Of a DNA stretch of 64,000 bases, positions 13,052 through 24,927 are shown piece by piece. The translations under genes were made by a program, and so were the position numbers. Each line of letters opens with the position of its first letter. The stretch's first letter is position 1. The DNA comes from Zychaea mexicana (lineage: Eukaryota; Mucoromycota; Mucoromycetes; Mucorales; Lichtheimiaceae). A model generated the notes under the pieces. The model saw only the letters and a list, made by a program, of their open reading frames with translations, made no database searches and was not told the origin of the DNA. The stretch covers positions 1 through 64,000 of the forward strand of contig NW_026516813.1 of the NCBI RefSeq assembly GCF_025766255.1, in the 5' to 3' direction.

Positions 13052-15136
13052 ATGATGCAACCAGAACTCCCATACTTTCCAGACCGTGCAATCTCTGCGT
13101 CTGCACCCACTTCACCAACTCGTACACTCTTGCATTCTCCTCCCGATGACAGCAAACGACGAAGCTTAAAGTACATTTTCGCTCCCTTGAGCCAGCGGGC
13201 TCCACAGACGTCCACGCCGTCAACAAACAAAATAATCCTCGACTACCTACTCTACTTGTCCATCCAGTCGCGTCTCAAGCAGGCGCACGTTGAGCTGATG
13301 GAGCTGGCGACACCGCTGCCGGACAGTGGCAACACGGACTCGCTTGAAGCACGCAAGAAACGGTGGATGGAGACTGCCTCAAAGGCGGAACAGGACAAGC
13401 ATGCCGTCGAAGCCATTGTTGCTGGTAAATAACTTTCTCTTTTCTCTTTCAAGAACACGCGGGGATATAGGAGGAAGAGGAGGTGTTGTGAGGGCAAAGG
13501 GAGACAGAGTGGGGCTTCTATCTATATATATACGTGTATAAGGAGGGACACAGCCAGAAAAAAAAAACTGAGACTTACACAATGAACAAACAATAGGCAT
13601 CCTGTCAGCGGGCTCGCAGATCAAAGGACCGTCGTTTATCAGGGATGATGATTTCGAACAACGGCTGCATCTGTGTCAACTGACGAACCTCGTTTTTGGG
13701 CGGTTTGATGCAACCTCTACGGGACAGCACGTGATTGCCCACAATTCTGCCCGTCGACGCCGCCACGAAGCACAACTGATGGCCATGGTGATGGAAAACG
13801 CTGATGTCGATGGTGCTGAGGCTGCCGATGACAACGTCGATGATGATGCCAACAAGGAAAACTTGGACGATTTCATCACGCGCAAGCGACAACAACTGTT
13901 CTCCAAAGCCATCCTGCCTTCTTATTGTCGACGCCACCGTCGTCAGAACTGCTATGGCTGCGCTATTACGACTAACAGCAGCAGCACGACAATCGCTACA
14001 CAAACATCAACAACAACACCAACAAATCCATCTTCATCAAACGCATCCTCATCGCCATCGAAAACCATCCCACCGGCTGGACTGATCGAAGCGATCCCAG
14101 TGTTCCTCAAGACCAGTGCCGATATGCTGCGACGCACATTGGAAACGACGAGTGGAAGCGACGGCGACGAGAGCCACCAAGAGGAGGAGACGCGACCCAT
14201 GATATTTGCAGGGCAACGCGTGATGGGTGGTGGCATGCCTCCACGCTGGTACGATCTGTTTTTGAGTCTGTTGAGCCAGGCAGCGATCGAATGCTACATG
14301 TGCGACGGTCAAGCCGGGCTGGAGTCGATTTTTGAAATATTTTCATACGGCGATGTGGAGGACGAAGACGAGCCGGAAGATGCCGATGACGAGGACGAGA
14401 ATGACGACGAGGAGCAGCAGCAGCAGGATAATGACGAATGGGGTGTCCGCGCCGCCGATCATCATTTGCTGTTTCCCAAAACGAGAACAATGTACCTCTT
14501 CAAAACACAAGTTCGGGAACGCGAAAAAGAAGTAAGCTCGCTCTCACTCTCTTTATGTCCAAATAGAGGAGGGACTCTTGTCTCTCTCACGCAGAACGGC
14601 CAATTTCGGAATGACTCAATGATTTCCCCTCCATCTAAATTTTTTCCTTGTCTAGTTCTTGCTCGTTGAAGGCGACGACTTGAAGACACATTTTGAAAAG
14701 CTGGCTCAACGCTATCCTCTCGAAACATTTGAAAAGAGCATGGCCGAATTCATCCAGATGATTCTTAGCACAACCGATACTCCTGCATTAGACAAGGTAA
14801 GCAGCCAGGTCGCCTTCTTTCCTTTATGAGATTACTCGTGTCTTAACTTGTATATATCTTGTTTAGTATGACAACCCACCCTCTTCCACTCAATCATCGC
14901 CTGAATTGAGCTCACATGCGCACACATCCGATATCATCAGTTCAGGAGCCATTCTGCCACCCGTCTACAAATACCCCGGAGACGGCTCTCTCCTCATGCC
15001 CGAGATCCCAGACGTTGACGACGAGCAGGTCGAACCAGTAACACAGCAACAACAACAACAACAGACACAGCAGTCGCATAGCAACAAGCGACGAGCATCC
15101 ATGTCGAATGCGCCTGAACCCAAGCGTTCGCGATAA
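13052..15136 (+). CDS. Hypothetical acidic protein, 572 aa
   Basis: Four exons: 13052-13424, 13597-14531, 14656-14796, 14867-15136 (1719 nt). The first in-frame ATG is at 13052. I do not recognise the family. The N-terminal third contains an alpha-helical region (IILDYLLYLSIQSRLKQAHV, then KAEQDKHAVEAIVAGILSAG spanning the first splice site) and LCQLTNLVFGRFD. The middle has a Cys/His-rich CRRHRRQNCYGC stretch, a Ser/Thr-rich linker, then a folded-looking segment PPRWYDLFLSLLSQAAIECY. Next comes a highly acidic run of Asp/Glu with a Gln tract, a second conserved-looking part (MYLFKTQVREREKE...FLLVEGDDLKTHFEKLAQRYP) and a polyglutamine C-terminus ending in basic PKRSR. The acidic run and basic tail suggest a nuclear protein, but that is inference. 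The (CA)n microsatellite at 15220-15245 is just 3' of the gene. Confidence 0.75.
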
Positions 15137-15774
15137 GCCAGAAAAGAATATATATTAAGAAAATTAGCATTTATTCCCCCTCCTACACCCGCAACCACCC
15201 TGTTCACACACACCCCTCTTGTCACACACACACACACACACACACATATATACACACATCATCATCGTCATCATTCATCCACGCCGATGACACAATAGCA
15301 CATAGTACTTTTTTGGGTCCTCTAGTCCACAACCCGCTCACTAACCTATAATTCGCATTTCTTCGCTTCTTGTATATTACCTATCACTCACACCCCCCCA
15401 CTTATCCTGTTCTCTGTATCGTTTGTTTCGCCCATCTCTACTTTTCTCTTAAATACATTGCACTACCTTTTTTATTTTACTTTGTCAATAACAGCACATT
15501 ATACGATGCGATAGCATGCTTGCCACATGACCCGCAGAAATGAATTACCAGTCTGGTGAAATGTCGTCATACTTGCTGTCCGTACACGACGTATGTGCGA
15601 TGCATACATGAAATCCCATATCATTTGCAGGAGCAAATTGCCTTTTTCGTAAGGGAGAGCATTTATCTCTCTCACATATCTATCACCTCGATCCCCTTCC
15701 CTTCTCTCTCTCTCTACCATCCCCCTTTCTTTCCTCCTCCTCCTTACTTTTATTTTTTTTTTTGAGAGAAAAAT

Positions 15775-17387
15775 ATGCCTTCAATGTCATCGCATGCAAC
15801 GACCACACTAATGTTGGTCATTGGCATGCTTGTGTCTGGTAAAAGAAAAAGAAAAAGCAAAAGTCTAGACGAAATCATTTCTCTTTTTTCCTGACATGCA
15901 AAGATCATGGTGATTCTTTTTTTTTTCTCTGGAAATAGGTGTATGCAACACCATCCTGAACAAATACCAAGACATGCAATGTGTCGAGTTTTGTAATGAT
16001 CCTGATCCGTCCAAACGACGCTACTTTGAACAGCCTGTATGGCAGACGTAAGCAAAACTTTTTTTTATCACAAAAAGTAGGAATCCTTTTGAGCCCTCGC
16101 TTTCACTTGGTCTTATGGGAATTGATGATGACGGTTATACCAACACACCCCCTTCTTTCCAAGATCAGCCTCAACATGTTTGTAGGTGAAACGGCTGTGA
16201 TGCTTGTCCATTTATATCAAGTCTTTGAACGTCGACGTCAGGCCATGGCTGCCGTTCCACCCTCTGCAGCAAACCAATTGGATGCTGCAAGACTGGTCGA
16301 TGATGTGGATCATCAAGTAGACAAGCAACAGCATCGCGAGCCTCTCAAGGGCACCAAGGCGCTCCTCTTTTGGATACCCACGCTTTGCGATATGACCGCT
16401 ACCACGGTAAAAGAGGAGGAGGAGGCATACGTGGGTCTGGTTGAGAGAGGCGTTGGGGAAGCTTACCATCCAATGAACCCCACTAGATCATGAATGTGGG
16501 TCTGCTATTTACCTCTGCCAGCGTATACCAAATGCTCCGTGGATCAGTTGTCATCTTTACTGGTATTTTCAGTTACTTTTTCCTCAACCGCCGACTGCGT
16601 CTCTTTGAATGGGTCGCCCTAGGCATGGTCGTGAGCGGCGTTGCCATTGTTGGCCTTTCCTCCTTGATCTTTCCACAAAACAAACCGTCCGACACGACAA
16701 ACAACAGCCAAGAAGACCCGCCATTCGATGTCATGTCTCTTGTCGGCGTCGTTCTTGTCCTTGGCGCCCAACTGTTCACTGCATCCCAATTTGTGATTGA
16801 AGAGAAGATTTTGCATCGGTATCACGTCACGCCGGTCAAGGCGGTCGGATTAGAAGGCTCGTTTGGTCTTGTGTCGGTCCTGGGTGCGTTGCCGTTCCTG
16901 CACGTGTTCTTTGGGGATCGTCACGAGGCGTTTGATATAGAAAAGGGCTTCCATGACTTTTTTGATGTCCCCGGCGTTTGGCAAACCGGTATTGCTATTG
17001 CATTCTCCATTGCCTTTTTCAACTGGTTTGGATTGGCTATCACGCGTCGTATTTCGGCGACAGCAAGAAGTACCATTGATACGTGCAGGTAAGGTGGTAT
17101 TTACAAGACATGTATATGTATCTATACTCACCCAAACTCCTTTTTTTTTTTTCAAAAGAACGCTGTTTATCTGGATGGTGTCCTTGTATCTTGGCTGGGA
17201 ACAGTTCTCATGGATCCAGGTGATTGGTTTTGCCGTCATGGTCTTAGGCACCTTTTACTTTAACGGCGTGATTCGTTATCCTTTCGCATCTGACGAAGAG
17301 TTGGCACGCCAGGCCGAGCATGAACGTGCGCCTTTGTTGCAACAGTCGACTGATGGTCGTGACTCCTCCTCCGAGTATCGTGATTAG
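15775..17387 (+). CDS. SLC35F6-like drug/metabolite transporter superfamily membrane protein
   Basis: Five exons: 15775-15838, 15939-16047, 16169-16406, 16487-17088, 17159-17387; 413 aa. A multi-span EamA/nucleotide-sugar-transporter-like membrane protein of endolysosomal or mitochondrial membranes; animal SLC35F6 is about 371 aa. The diagnostic N-terminal stretch is present: NTILNKYQDMQCVEFC followed by DPDPSKRRYFEQPVWQTL. Further hydrophobic segments are visible: MFVGETAVMLVHLYQVF, FWIPTLCDMTATT, NVGLLFTSASVYQMLRGSVV, FEWVALGMVVSGVAIVGL, then the later spans ending FAVMVLGTFYFNGVIR and a hydrophilic tail. A hydrophilic insert of about 35 residues after the second span is longer than in the animal protein. 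Transported substrate unknown. It converges on the SNARE gene at 18211-19331. Confidence 0.88.
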
Positions 17388-18210
17388 ATTCTTTCTGTGT
17401 TCCTCCCTCATCCTTCCTTTGTTCATTTCCTGTTATTCCATTATTGCTTGTTTTATTTTGTTTTTGTTTTTATTTCAGTTTTACGGGCTTTGTGCTTGAA
17501 TATACATACACACACATACACACACTCCCTCTTTCTCCTTTGTTTGTGGAGCAGCGATGAAATCATAGTAGAATGAGGGTAGGAGGGGATGGTTACATAT
17601 GTTTGACAACATTTTTGGTTCTTGCCTCATCCTCAGTACCAATTGTACTACTTGGAAAAGTAAGCACTTGATTGCAAATGTCAAGACCGGGATAAATTGG
17701 GCTCTGGAGACAACCATTATCCGATCGGGTGTATCTTTATAGAGTGTGCTTCCCGAATCCAAGAAGCCATTCTATGGAGATTTACTTTCCGATAATACCC
17801 ACACAAGTGTACACTTGCTGTGATACTTTGATCTGTTTGACAAGTCAAACTGTATGTTTACTTTGCCTGCTACTAACGGATACTAGAATAAATTTTTATG
17901 GGAAAACACCACAATAAAGGTTATTACGACTACATAGCTTAGTAGTACTTCTGGTAAGGGTAGCCTAAAGGGTTACTGCCCCCCATACACTACGATACCA
18001 TGTCACCCATTTATGATTTCAGATTAGTAATATAAGAAGAGGCTCTATACACTTCTTGAGTTAAAGGAATATTCGGGTACAATGAGCAATGGTAATTCGA
18101 TGATGCGGATACGAAGGAGGAGAAGGACATCGATATGGGAAGCAGCTTTGAATGGGGTAAAAACAGTGTTGGATGGAGGGAAAAAGGTGGGATAAGAAAA
18201 AAAAAAGCAA
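17388..18210. other. Intergenic region between convergent genes
   Basis: T-rich 3' flanks of the transporter gene (+) and the SNARE gene (-). No gene seen; short ORFs at 17481-17917 lack support. Confidence 0.5.
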
Positions 18211-19331
18211 TTAACGAAAAAGTGCAAGCAGTACGAAAAAGATAAAAATTAGGACGATTACAATGCATATCGATCCTAGACAAAAAAAAAAGGTTTAGAG
18301 ATAACATATTCCATTATATAACTAGAAAGAAAGAACTTACTGTTGTCTTTGACCTTGCGTCCAACATAATCAAGCTTCTTTTTAGCCCGCTTTAACCGTT
18401 GATCTGTCCGGTCTACCATTTCTTCCGTTTCATCAATAAGCTGAACATGTGTTTCCAGTTCGTCGCCAATCATCAGTCCAAGTTCACGCTGTCGTCGAAT
18501 GGCGTCAGATAAATCATCAAGGTTGTTGTCTTGATCTGTGCGTGTTTGTGAGTGAGTCACATGGTGTTGTTTACTTTTATAAAATTGCATCATCATCATC
18601 ATTACTACTACTACCACCGCCATTGGAACCAGCACCATCAAAGTCAAATACATACCATCAATGATCCGCTGCTGAAGTTGCAGGATCTGTCCATTTTCAA
18701 GATCACTTGGATCCACTTCTTGCGCAGGATTAAACCTTACGGATTTGCCTCTCTTATTACCTAGCAAAATATCTCTAATGATCCATATGATGTTAACGCC
18801 TTGTCATTACAAACATGCCCACACGCTATTTTTCAAGGCTTTTTACCTGGCTCTCTCATCATCACTATTTCCTAACAATGCTTCCAGCTTATCCACTTTT
18901 ACTTGTAGTAGGATCAATTTATCTTCGTGCGTTTTAGTATCTCTAAAAGTTGCAATATAGAATCGTTAGTTATAAAATAACAAAGGTGGGGGGGGTCCCG
19001 TTTAATATATATTTACGCTACGCCTGATTCTTCTTCTTCTGCCAACTGCTGTTCTAGCGATTTCAGTCCATCTCGAAGTTGGGTTAAATTCTTCTGAATG
19101 GTCGTTTCATATTTATCGTAGTTTAATCTAATAATCATTGTGGAATGTGGAAAGTTAATAATCCTTGGCATTTCCTTTGAAGGGTTTGTAAAAGGCAAGA
19201 AGCACGTTGCTTCTTTCTTCTTCTTCATCAATCCCCAATTACTTTAGTTGTTTTAATCGATTGCGTTCATATATTGTAGGTAATGTGTTGTCGGCAAGAG
19301 CTCCAAGACGAGTGGCGAGTTTGATATCCAT
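18211..19331 (-). CDS. Syntaxin-8-like Qc-SNARE, tail-anchored
   Basis: Six exons (minus): 19331-19243, 19127-19017, 18942-18847, 18774-18656, 18535-18341, 18275-18211; 224 aa. A membrane-fusion SNARE of the endosome/vacuole. Layout: N-terminal helical domain (about 1-110, with NYDKYETTIQKNLTQLRDGL), linker ILLGNKRGKSVRFNP, a Qc-SNARE helix (about 138-200) including DLSDAIRRQRELGLMIGDEL and DETEEMVDRTDQRLKRAKKK, and a final membrane anchor ICIVIVLIFIFFVLLALF encoded by its own short last exon, ending one residue before the stop. The order matches syntaxin-8 (about 236 aa in animals). Aligning IGDELETH with the syntaxin-8 pattern IGNELDEQ puts His at the ionic zero layer where Gln is usual. 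It shares a divergent promoter region (19332-20294) with the kinase gene. Confidence 0.85.
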
Positions 19332-20294
19332 ATTATTGTAGTATTGGTAAAGCAAATAAGCGTATTAAATTGAGGGAAAAGAGAAGAGAGAAACACACAC
19401 ACAAACTACCACTACTGCTGCTGCTGCTGCCCACTGACTGAATTACAATGCAAATAACCAAAGTCGGGGGGGAGATTGCTACGACATACTAGACCAACCA
19501 GATCACTCTATATTTATATATGCCTCCATGTATCGTTGAATACAGAAACATGTCCTTTTTATGTAGGTGACCCTTCCATCTCAATGATATGACCTCTTGT
19601 TCTCATAAGCCCAACTCACCCAACTCACTGTCATTTATTTTGATTGGAAAAACTGGGCCTTATAAAAAGGTCCTGATTTATAGATAGCAGCATGTGATTT
19701 TTGCTTGGCAAAAACTTGTCATTATAAATAACCTCGCGGCCCATACAGCAAGTAGTAGAATGTCAAGAACACACAGGTTACGACATCTTTTCGATAGTGA
19801 CAGAAAACTTTATCGTTGCCATGGCATGTTAATGGTAGTAGTAGTAGTAGTAGTAGTAGTAGTCTTCTAGTGGCAAACCAAAAACTATCCATGGCACTTG
19901 CAACGAAATGTTCAATGACCCATATGATGCGTTTGCAGTGTTTTTTTCATCGAGAAACACACATGATCCCAACCTCCGCACCCCCCCAAGCCCTACTACA
20001 GGCAAAAGGACCATTCGTCATGGAAAACAAAAAGAAAGGAGGTAAGTTTCGGTTCAAAGATATGCCTAATGCGCACCACTTATTGGAGAGCATATCACTT
20101 TCTCCCCCTTTTTCTTTTTGCGAGTTCAATTGATTGGCGGATAATAGATATAAATTAGGACCTCTTGCGCTTTACCTAGCATGGCAATTTTTACAGTTTC
20201 GTCCCCGTCAAGCTTGCTGTAAAGTCGTTGCGGGGCCTCACTCTTCTTCTCTCTTTCTCTCTTTCTCTTCTTTCTTTTTACTAAAAAAACAAAC
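19332..20294. promoter_or_regulatory. Divergent intergenic region (SNARE / AGC kinase)
   Basis: About 960 bp between two divergent start codons. It holds CTG and (GTA)n microsatellites (19834-19862), two near-copies of CCCAACTCACC around 19610-19625, and CT-rich tracts just upstream of the kinase ATG. No coding feature is supported; ORFs at 19816-20133 derive from the repeat. Confidence 0.4.
19834..19862. repeat. (GTA)n microsatellite
   Basis: About nine GTA units in the divergent SNARE/kinase intergenic region. Confidence 0.95.
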
Positions 20295-22944
20295 ATGAAT
20301 TCCTGGAAGTTGCCTGGCTCAAAAAGTAAAGAGAACTTCTTCATTCCATTGGAACTGCTTTTTTTTTATATAAAACTTTTTTTTTTTTTACGATTCATGT
20401 ACCCTTTACTCCATTTCCCTTGAGCTGGTGTGCCATCCAATTCAAAAAAAGCAAGCTAATCATCTCTTTCTTTCAACTCTTTAACTCATATAGAAAGCAA
20501 GGACCAAAACTCCTCCACCACCTCTTCTTCTTCTTCTTCAACACAATTAGCGCCTTCGACCGCTCCTACATCCTTTACGTCTGCATCGTCGACATCCACT
20601 GCAGCAGCACCATCTGTATCATCATCACACCATCCTGAACCCAAATCAGGTGTCTTACTTATACGAGTATGTGATGCCCGGGGCATCTCGTTGCCGCCGG
20701 GCGTCACCCTCCCTTCGGTTCCTCACCAAGCACTCACACCCGCATCCCGCAGCAATCGTGATTCATTAACTCGCAAGCAGAATTGGTGGTTGCCCTATGT
20801 TGTTTTGGAGTTTGATAAAAATGAAATCCTAGTGGATGCCCTGGCTGGCGACACGGCAAATCCCATCTATCATTATCGAGCGCACTTGTAAGTGTTTTGC
20901 TTCCCTTGGACAAACGATCCATGGTTGGGTTGAAAGGGGAGGGGTGATGTTGTTGTTGTTGTTGTACGTATGTGTATATGATCCAATTACATACACTCAT
21001 ACAACAACAACAACCCCTTAACCTACTGTATATATATATTTGTTTTTTTTTATTTTTCGTGTGGGGCTATCTACCCTTAATTATCCCATTATATTAACCC
21101 CTATTAATTTTCTATAAAATAACAACAACTACAACAACAACCAGTGATGTGTCACGTTCTTCAGAAGTGTCGATATCGATCTATTTACGCCAACCACCCA
21201 GATCGCAAGGCTCGGCAGCGCGGAACACGAACGATTATTTCCTCGGTGCTGCCAAGATCCAGCCCAATTTTGACACCAACAGGGTTGAGGACCAAAGCCT
21301 GAATATCACCGGAGGCACCGGTGTCATGCATGTCCAGCTTTGCTATAAGCCGCAGCAGGTAAATTAGGCGAAAGGGGGGCGGGTTATATTCGCGAACCGA
21401 GCGGGATCGAAAGGATGGATGGGTCGGAAAGAAAGGAGACAGCATCAAATAAAGTGGTAGTGGTGGCTCTCTAATCCCAACACTGTGTGTGTGGGGGTCC
21501 AGTCGACTCCTCTGAACTGACCAAGTAAATCGTGCGACTGTGTGTGTGTATGTGTATCTATCTATTTTCCAGCAAAGCCAACCCATTGCGTTCGATTCAT
21601 TCGACTTGCTCCGCGTGGTAGGCAAAGGCAGTTTCGGCAAAGTCTATGTTGTGCGCAAGAAAGATACCAACCGTATATACGCCATGAAAGTCTTGCGCAA
21701 GTCAAGAATCATTTCGCGGTCTGAAGTGACACATACGATGGCCGAAAAGACGGTGCTGGCCAAGGTCAGCAACCCGTTCATTGTGCCTCTCAAATTCGCT
21801 TTCCAGAGCCCTGACAAGCTGTACTTGGTGTTGGCGTTCATCAACGGTGGCGAATTGTTCCATCATCTTCAAGTTGAGGGCAAGTTTAGTGAAGAACGGT
21901 CGCGATTTTATACCGCTGAATTGCTGAGTGCGTTAGAGTGTCTTCATGGTTTCAATGTGATTTATCGGTAAGGGTTTCTCTCTCTCTCTCTCTCGTGTTT
22001 TTATTTTGGGGTTGCCAATGGCGTGTTGCTATAATTAGCACTTTTGTGTATTTAAAAAAAAAAAACTATTTATGTTTTTTTTAGTGACTTGAAGCCTGAA
22101 AACATCTTGATCGATTACAACGGTCATATTGCCCTGTGTGATTTCGGTTTGTGCAAACTCAACATGACCGAGAACGAGCGGACGAATACTTTTTGTGGTA
22201 CGCCTGAATACCTTGCACCTGAGCTGCTGCTAGGCCAAGGCTATTCAAAGGTCGTCGACTGGTAACGTTATGATTCAAGAGAAAAAAAGAGAAGCCATCA
22301 TTTTGGAGGGTGTCAACTGACGATGTGTGGTAAACTAGGTGGACACTGGGTGTCTTGCTCTATGAAATGATGACTGGTTTGCCACCATTCTACGACGAGA
22401 ATACAAATGAAATGTACAGAAAGATTCTTCAGGACGAGCTGCGTTTCCCCGACGACATGTCGTCTGAGGCCAAGGATCTTTTGCGAGGCGTAAGTTAAAA
22501 AAGTAATGTTGTAAATTTTTGGGGGGGGGGGAAAGCTTTTCTATTAACAAGTGGTGTGTGTGTGTGTTGATTTAGTTGCTTACACGTAATCCCGGCGAAC
22601 GATTGGGCAACAAAGGACCGGAAGATATCAAGAACCATCCGTTTTTCGCCAGCATTGACTGGCGCAAGCTCTTACAAAAGAAGATGCAGCCGCCATTCAA
22701 ACCGTCGGTGGAGAGCGCATACGACACATCCAACTTTGACGAAGAGTTTACGTCAGAAGAACCGCTCGAGTCGTTGGTGGATGAATCGCAGATCTCGCGG
22801 ACGATGCAGGAACAATTTGCAGGCTTCACCTTCAATCCGGCCAACGACGGTGTCATGAGCGAAAGTTTCAATGGCTCAGCCTCTGGCAGCGTTGGTGTGA
22901 GCGTGGGTCATCATCATTCACAACAAAGTGGACCAAGATGGTAG
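20295..22944 (+). CDS. AGC protein kinase of the Ypk1/Gad8 (SGK-like) family
   Basis: Seven exons: 20295-20325, 20494-20887, 21145-21358, 21573-21967, 22085-22261, 22339-22489, 22576-22944; 576 aa, close to S. pombe Gad8. A Ser/Thr kinase downstream of TORC2, controlling membrane-lipid and stress responses. The Ser-rich N-terminus leads to a C2-type domain (about 55-210: [54 protein letters not shown]). The kinase domain has the glycine loop GKGSFGKVY, catalytic lysine in [19 protein letters not shown] (Asp about 346), DFGLCK, and activation loop [14 protein letters not shown] with a PDK1-type Thr. The C-tail carries the hydrophobic motif FAGFTF (Thr about 539) for TORC2 phosphorylation. All catalytic residues are present. 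The very short first exon is typical of this gene set; an alternative upstream start cannot be excluded. Confidence 0.92.
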
Positions 22945-23199
22945 ACTCTTCTTTTCTTCTTCTTCTTCTTCTTCTTCATATATACATCTTCTTCATCCCA
23001 ATGTGCCACTCCCCCACCACCACCCCCGCCCAAACTTTCTTCTTTACTACGCACCCACTTTTTCCAACACCTTCTCTCTCTCTCTCTCTCTCTCTCTTTC
23101 TCCTGTTATTTTTTTTTATTACTGTTTTGTTGTGTGTTTGAATAAAACAATAAAAGAAGAGGACATGTCATGGTTTTCCTTTGATAACAATACCTTATG

Positions 23200-23680
23200 T
23201 TACAAAAGGATCTCCAACTGATTGCATCCTGGACACGTCCAGGAAAGATAGACTTGTCCATCAGGCAATACTAAAGATGCAGCTTTATTACTACTGCTGC
23301 TGCTGCTCGATGCTTCAATTCCAGTAACAGGGAAGCAACCACTACATTCGAAAATCCCGCAGCAAAGGGAATTAATAAAATTTATGCCATAACAGAGCAT
23401 GAATCCTCTCTTTCTCTCACTCTTTTTCTTACCTGTGTTGCGATCGAACCATTCGCATCATTCTATCAACAGCATTGCATGTGAGATCGGCACAATCCAG
23501 CGTGATGGTGAGATTGCAGTTTGGACAACACACACCGGTGTTGCAGGGAGTCAAAGGACGCGCACGACATTCAGGACATTTGAAATAGATTGAATCGAGG
23601 TGTGGTCTCTTTTGAATAGTGGGCTTTTGAATATGCTCGCATATCTCTTCAAACAATCTTTTCTTTTGTGAGGTGGTCAT
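23200..23680 (-). CDS. Small zinc-ribbon-like cysteine-rich protein, 129 aa
   Basis: Two exons: 23680-23433 and 23341-23200. The N-terminal part MTTSQKKRLFEEICEHI is helical; it is followed by a four-cysteine knuckle pair (FKCPECRARP ... CCPNCN, about residues 35-55), then DLTCNAVDRMMRMV. After the intron come a Ser tract and a second candidate pair (SGC ... WTCPGCNQ) near the C-terminus. Pairs of CxxC separated by about a dozen residues suggest a zinc ribbon. I do not recognise the family. The 256-bp gap to the kinase gene is a convergent 3' flank; on the other side it diverges from the gene at 23960 with only about 280 bp between starts, so they may share a promoter. Confidence 0.65.
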
Positions 23681-23959
23681 TGAGAAAGAAAAGGACGCGG
23701 CCTAAAAAAAAAAAAAAGTCCAACTGAGCACACACGCTCTTTCTCTTATCACGCGTTATATAGCACCATGGTGTCTTTTTTTTGTAAACAAACAAAAAAG
23801 CAGATAGCAGAGAATGTGGGATACAGGTGGGGGTTTTTTTTCCGTTATTTGCCCATTTTTATTAAACTTCCTCTTTCTTTTTTTTCCTGTTCTGCGAACA
23901 CATACACCTACCTTTGATCATTAAAGTGAAAGTGAGAGTGAGAGAGTGAGAGAGAGAGA

Positions 23960-24927
23960 ATGTCAATATCGTACGATTATCACAATGATTTATTGTCGGT
24001 GTCGTCGTCAGGCTCGTCTTCTGGGCGGCGATTCTTTCGGCCCACCAGTTTGGGTCGACCGCCGGGGTTGACCAAACCAGCAACGTACTCTGTACCTCCT
24101 CCAATCAACACCACAAGAAGCAGCAGCAGCAGCAGCAACAGCAGCTATGACTATCAACAAACACCAAGTGTAGGTGGGCATAACAACAAAACAGCACCCT
24201 TTAAAGAGCTCCAAAAGGTAAAGTGATCAAAAGGAGAGAGGAGAGAGAGAAGGAGAGTATTTCCAAGTCAAGGAGAGAGACCCCTCACCTCTCCCTGTGG
24301 CATCTATCGTAAAGAAAAGATGGGGACCAAGGGGGACGTGCGAGCAAAGCCAAGTGACACCAAAAAGTGTAATGTTAGATGATTGCGGATCTGAAAAAGG
24401 AAAACTTTGATCTCAAATTAAGGCTGTTCCATACGAACTGGTTGGAACAGGAGGTACTTTGTGATAACCAATATTACTACTACTACTACTCTCGATAGAT
24501 ATATATATGTGACCCACTCATCCTACAGATGTCTATTGTATAGAATGAACGGTTGGCCTCAGCGTTGGACGACATGAGCCATCGTCAAAAACAATCTGCT
24601 GCACGATCCGTAGGCACACAGACGCTGTTTGTGGACGTGTCCCCGACCACAACGACCTATTATACTGCATTTGAAACATCACCCGAGGCATTTGGTTTGA
24701 CACCGCATCGTGCCACGCCGCTGTTGTCCTCGGATCAAGTGGATAGTAGCGTGGAACGCGTGGCGGATGCATTTTCCACGGTGCGCATCGTCTCCTCTTC
24801 TCCCGATCCCATCCGTGGCTGGTTGGAGGAAACACAAAAAGTAGAACAGAGTCCTCAACCCAATGTCAGTCCACTGCTGCTGCTGCAGAAAGATAGCGTC
24901 GATCAAAGAAGCATCGCATCATTGTAA
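23960..24927 (+). CDS. Small protein with a centrosomin N-terminal motif (Cnn_1N-like)
   Basis: Three exons: 23960-24217, 24379-24453, 24544-24927; 238 aa. The central 75-nt exon encodes MIADLKKENFDLKLRLFH, a strong match to the Cnn_1N (centrosomin motif 1, CM1) pattern by which Cnn, CDK5RAP2, Mto1 and Pcp1 bind and activate gamma-tubulin complexes. It is preceded by a Ser/Pro-rich segment with FFRPTSLGRPPGLTKP and followed by NERLASALDDMSHRQKQ. The C-terminal part is Ser/Thr-rich and shows no coiled coil, unlike the long family members. Exons 1-2 and 2-3 join at phase 0. Role in microtubule nucleation is inferred only from the motif. It could instead be a short septum or spindle-pole adaptor. 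Confidence 0.65.

Noticed and set aside
13605..14490. Long antisense ORFs opposite exon 2 of the 13052 gene
   Set aside because: Shadows of a GC-rich, low-complexity coding exon; the plus-strand model has consistent introns.
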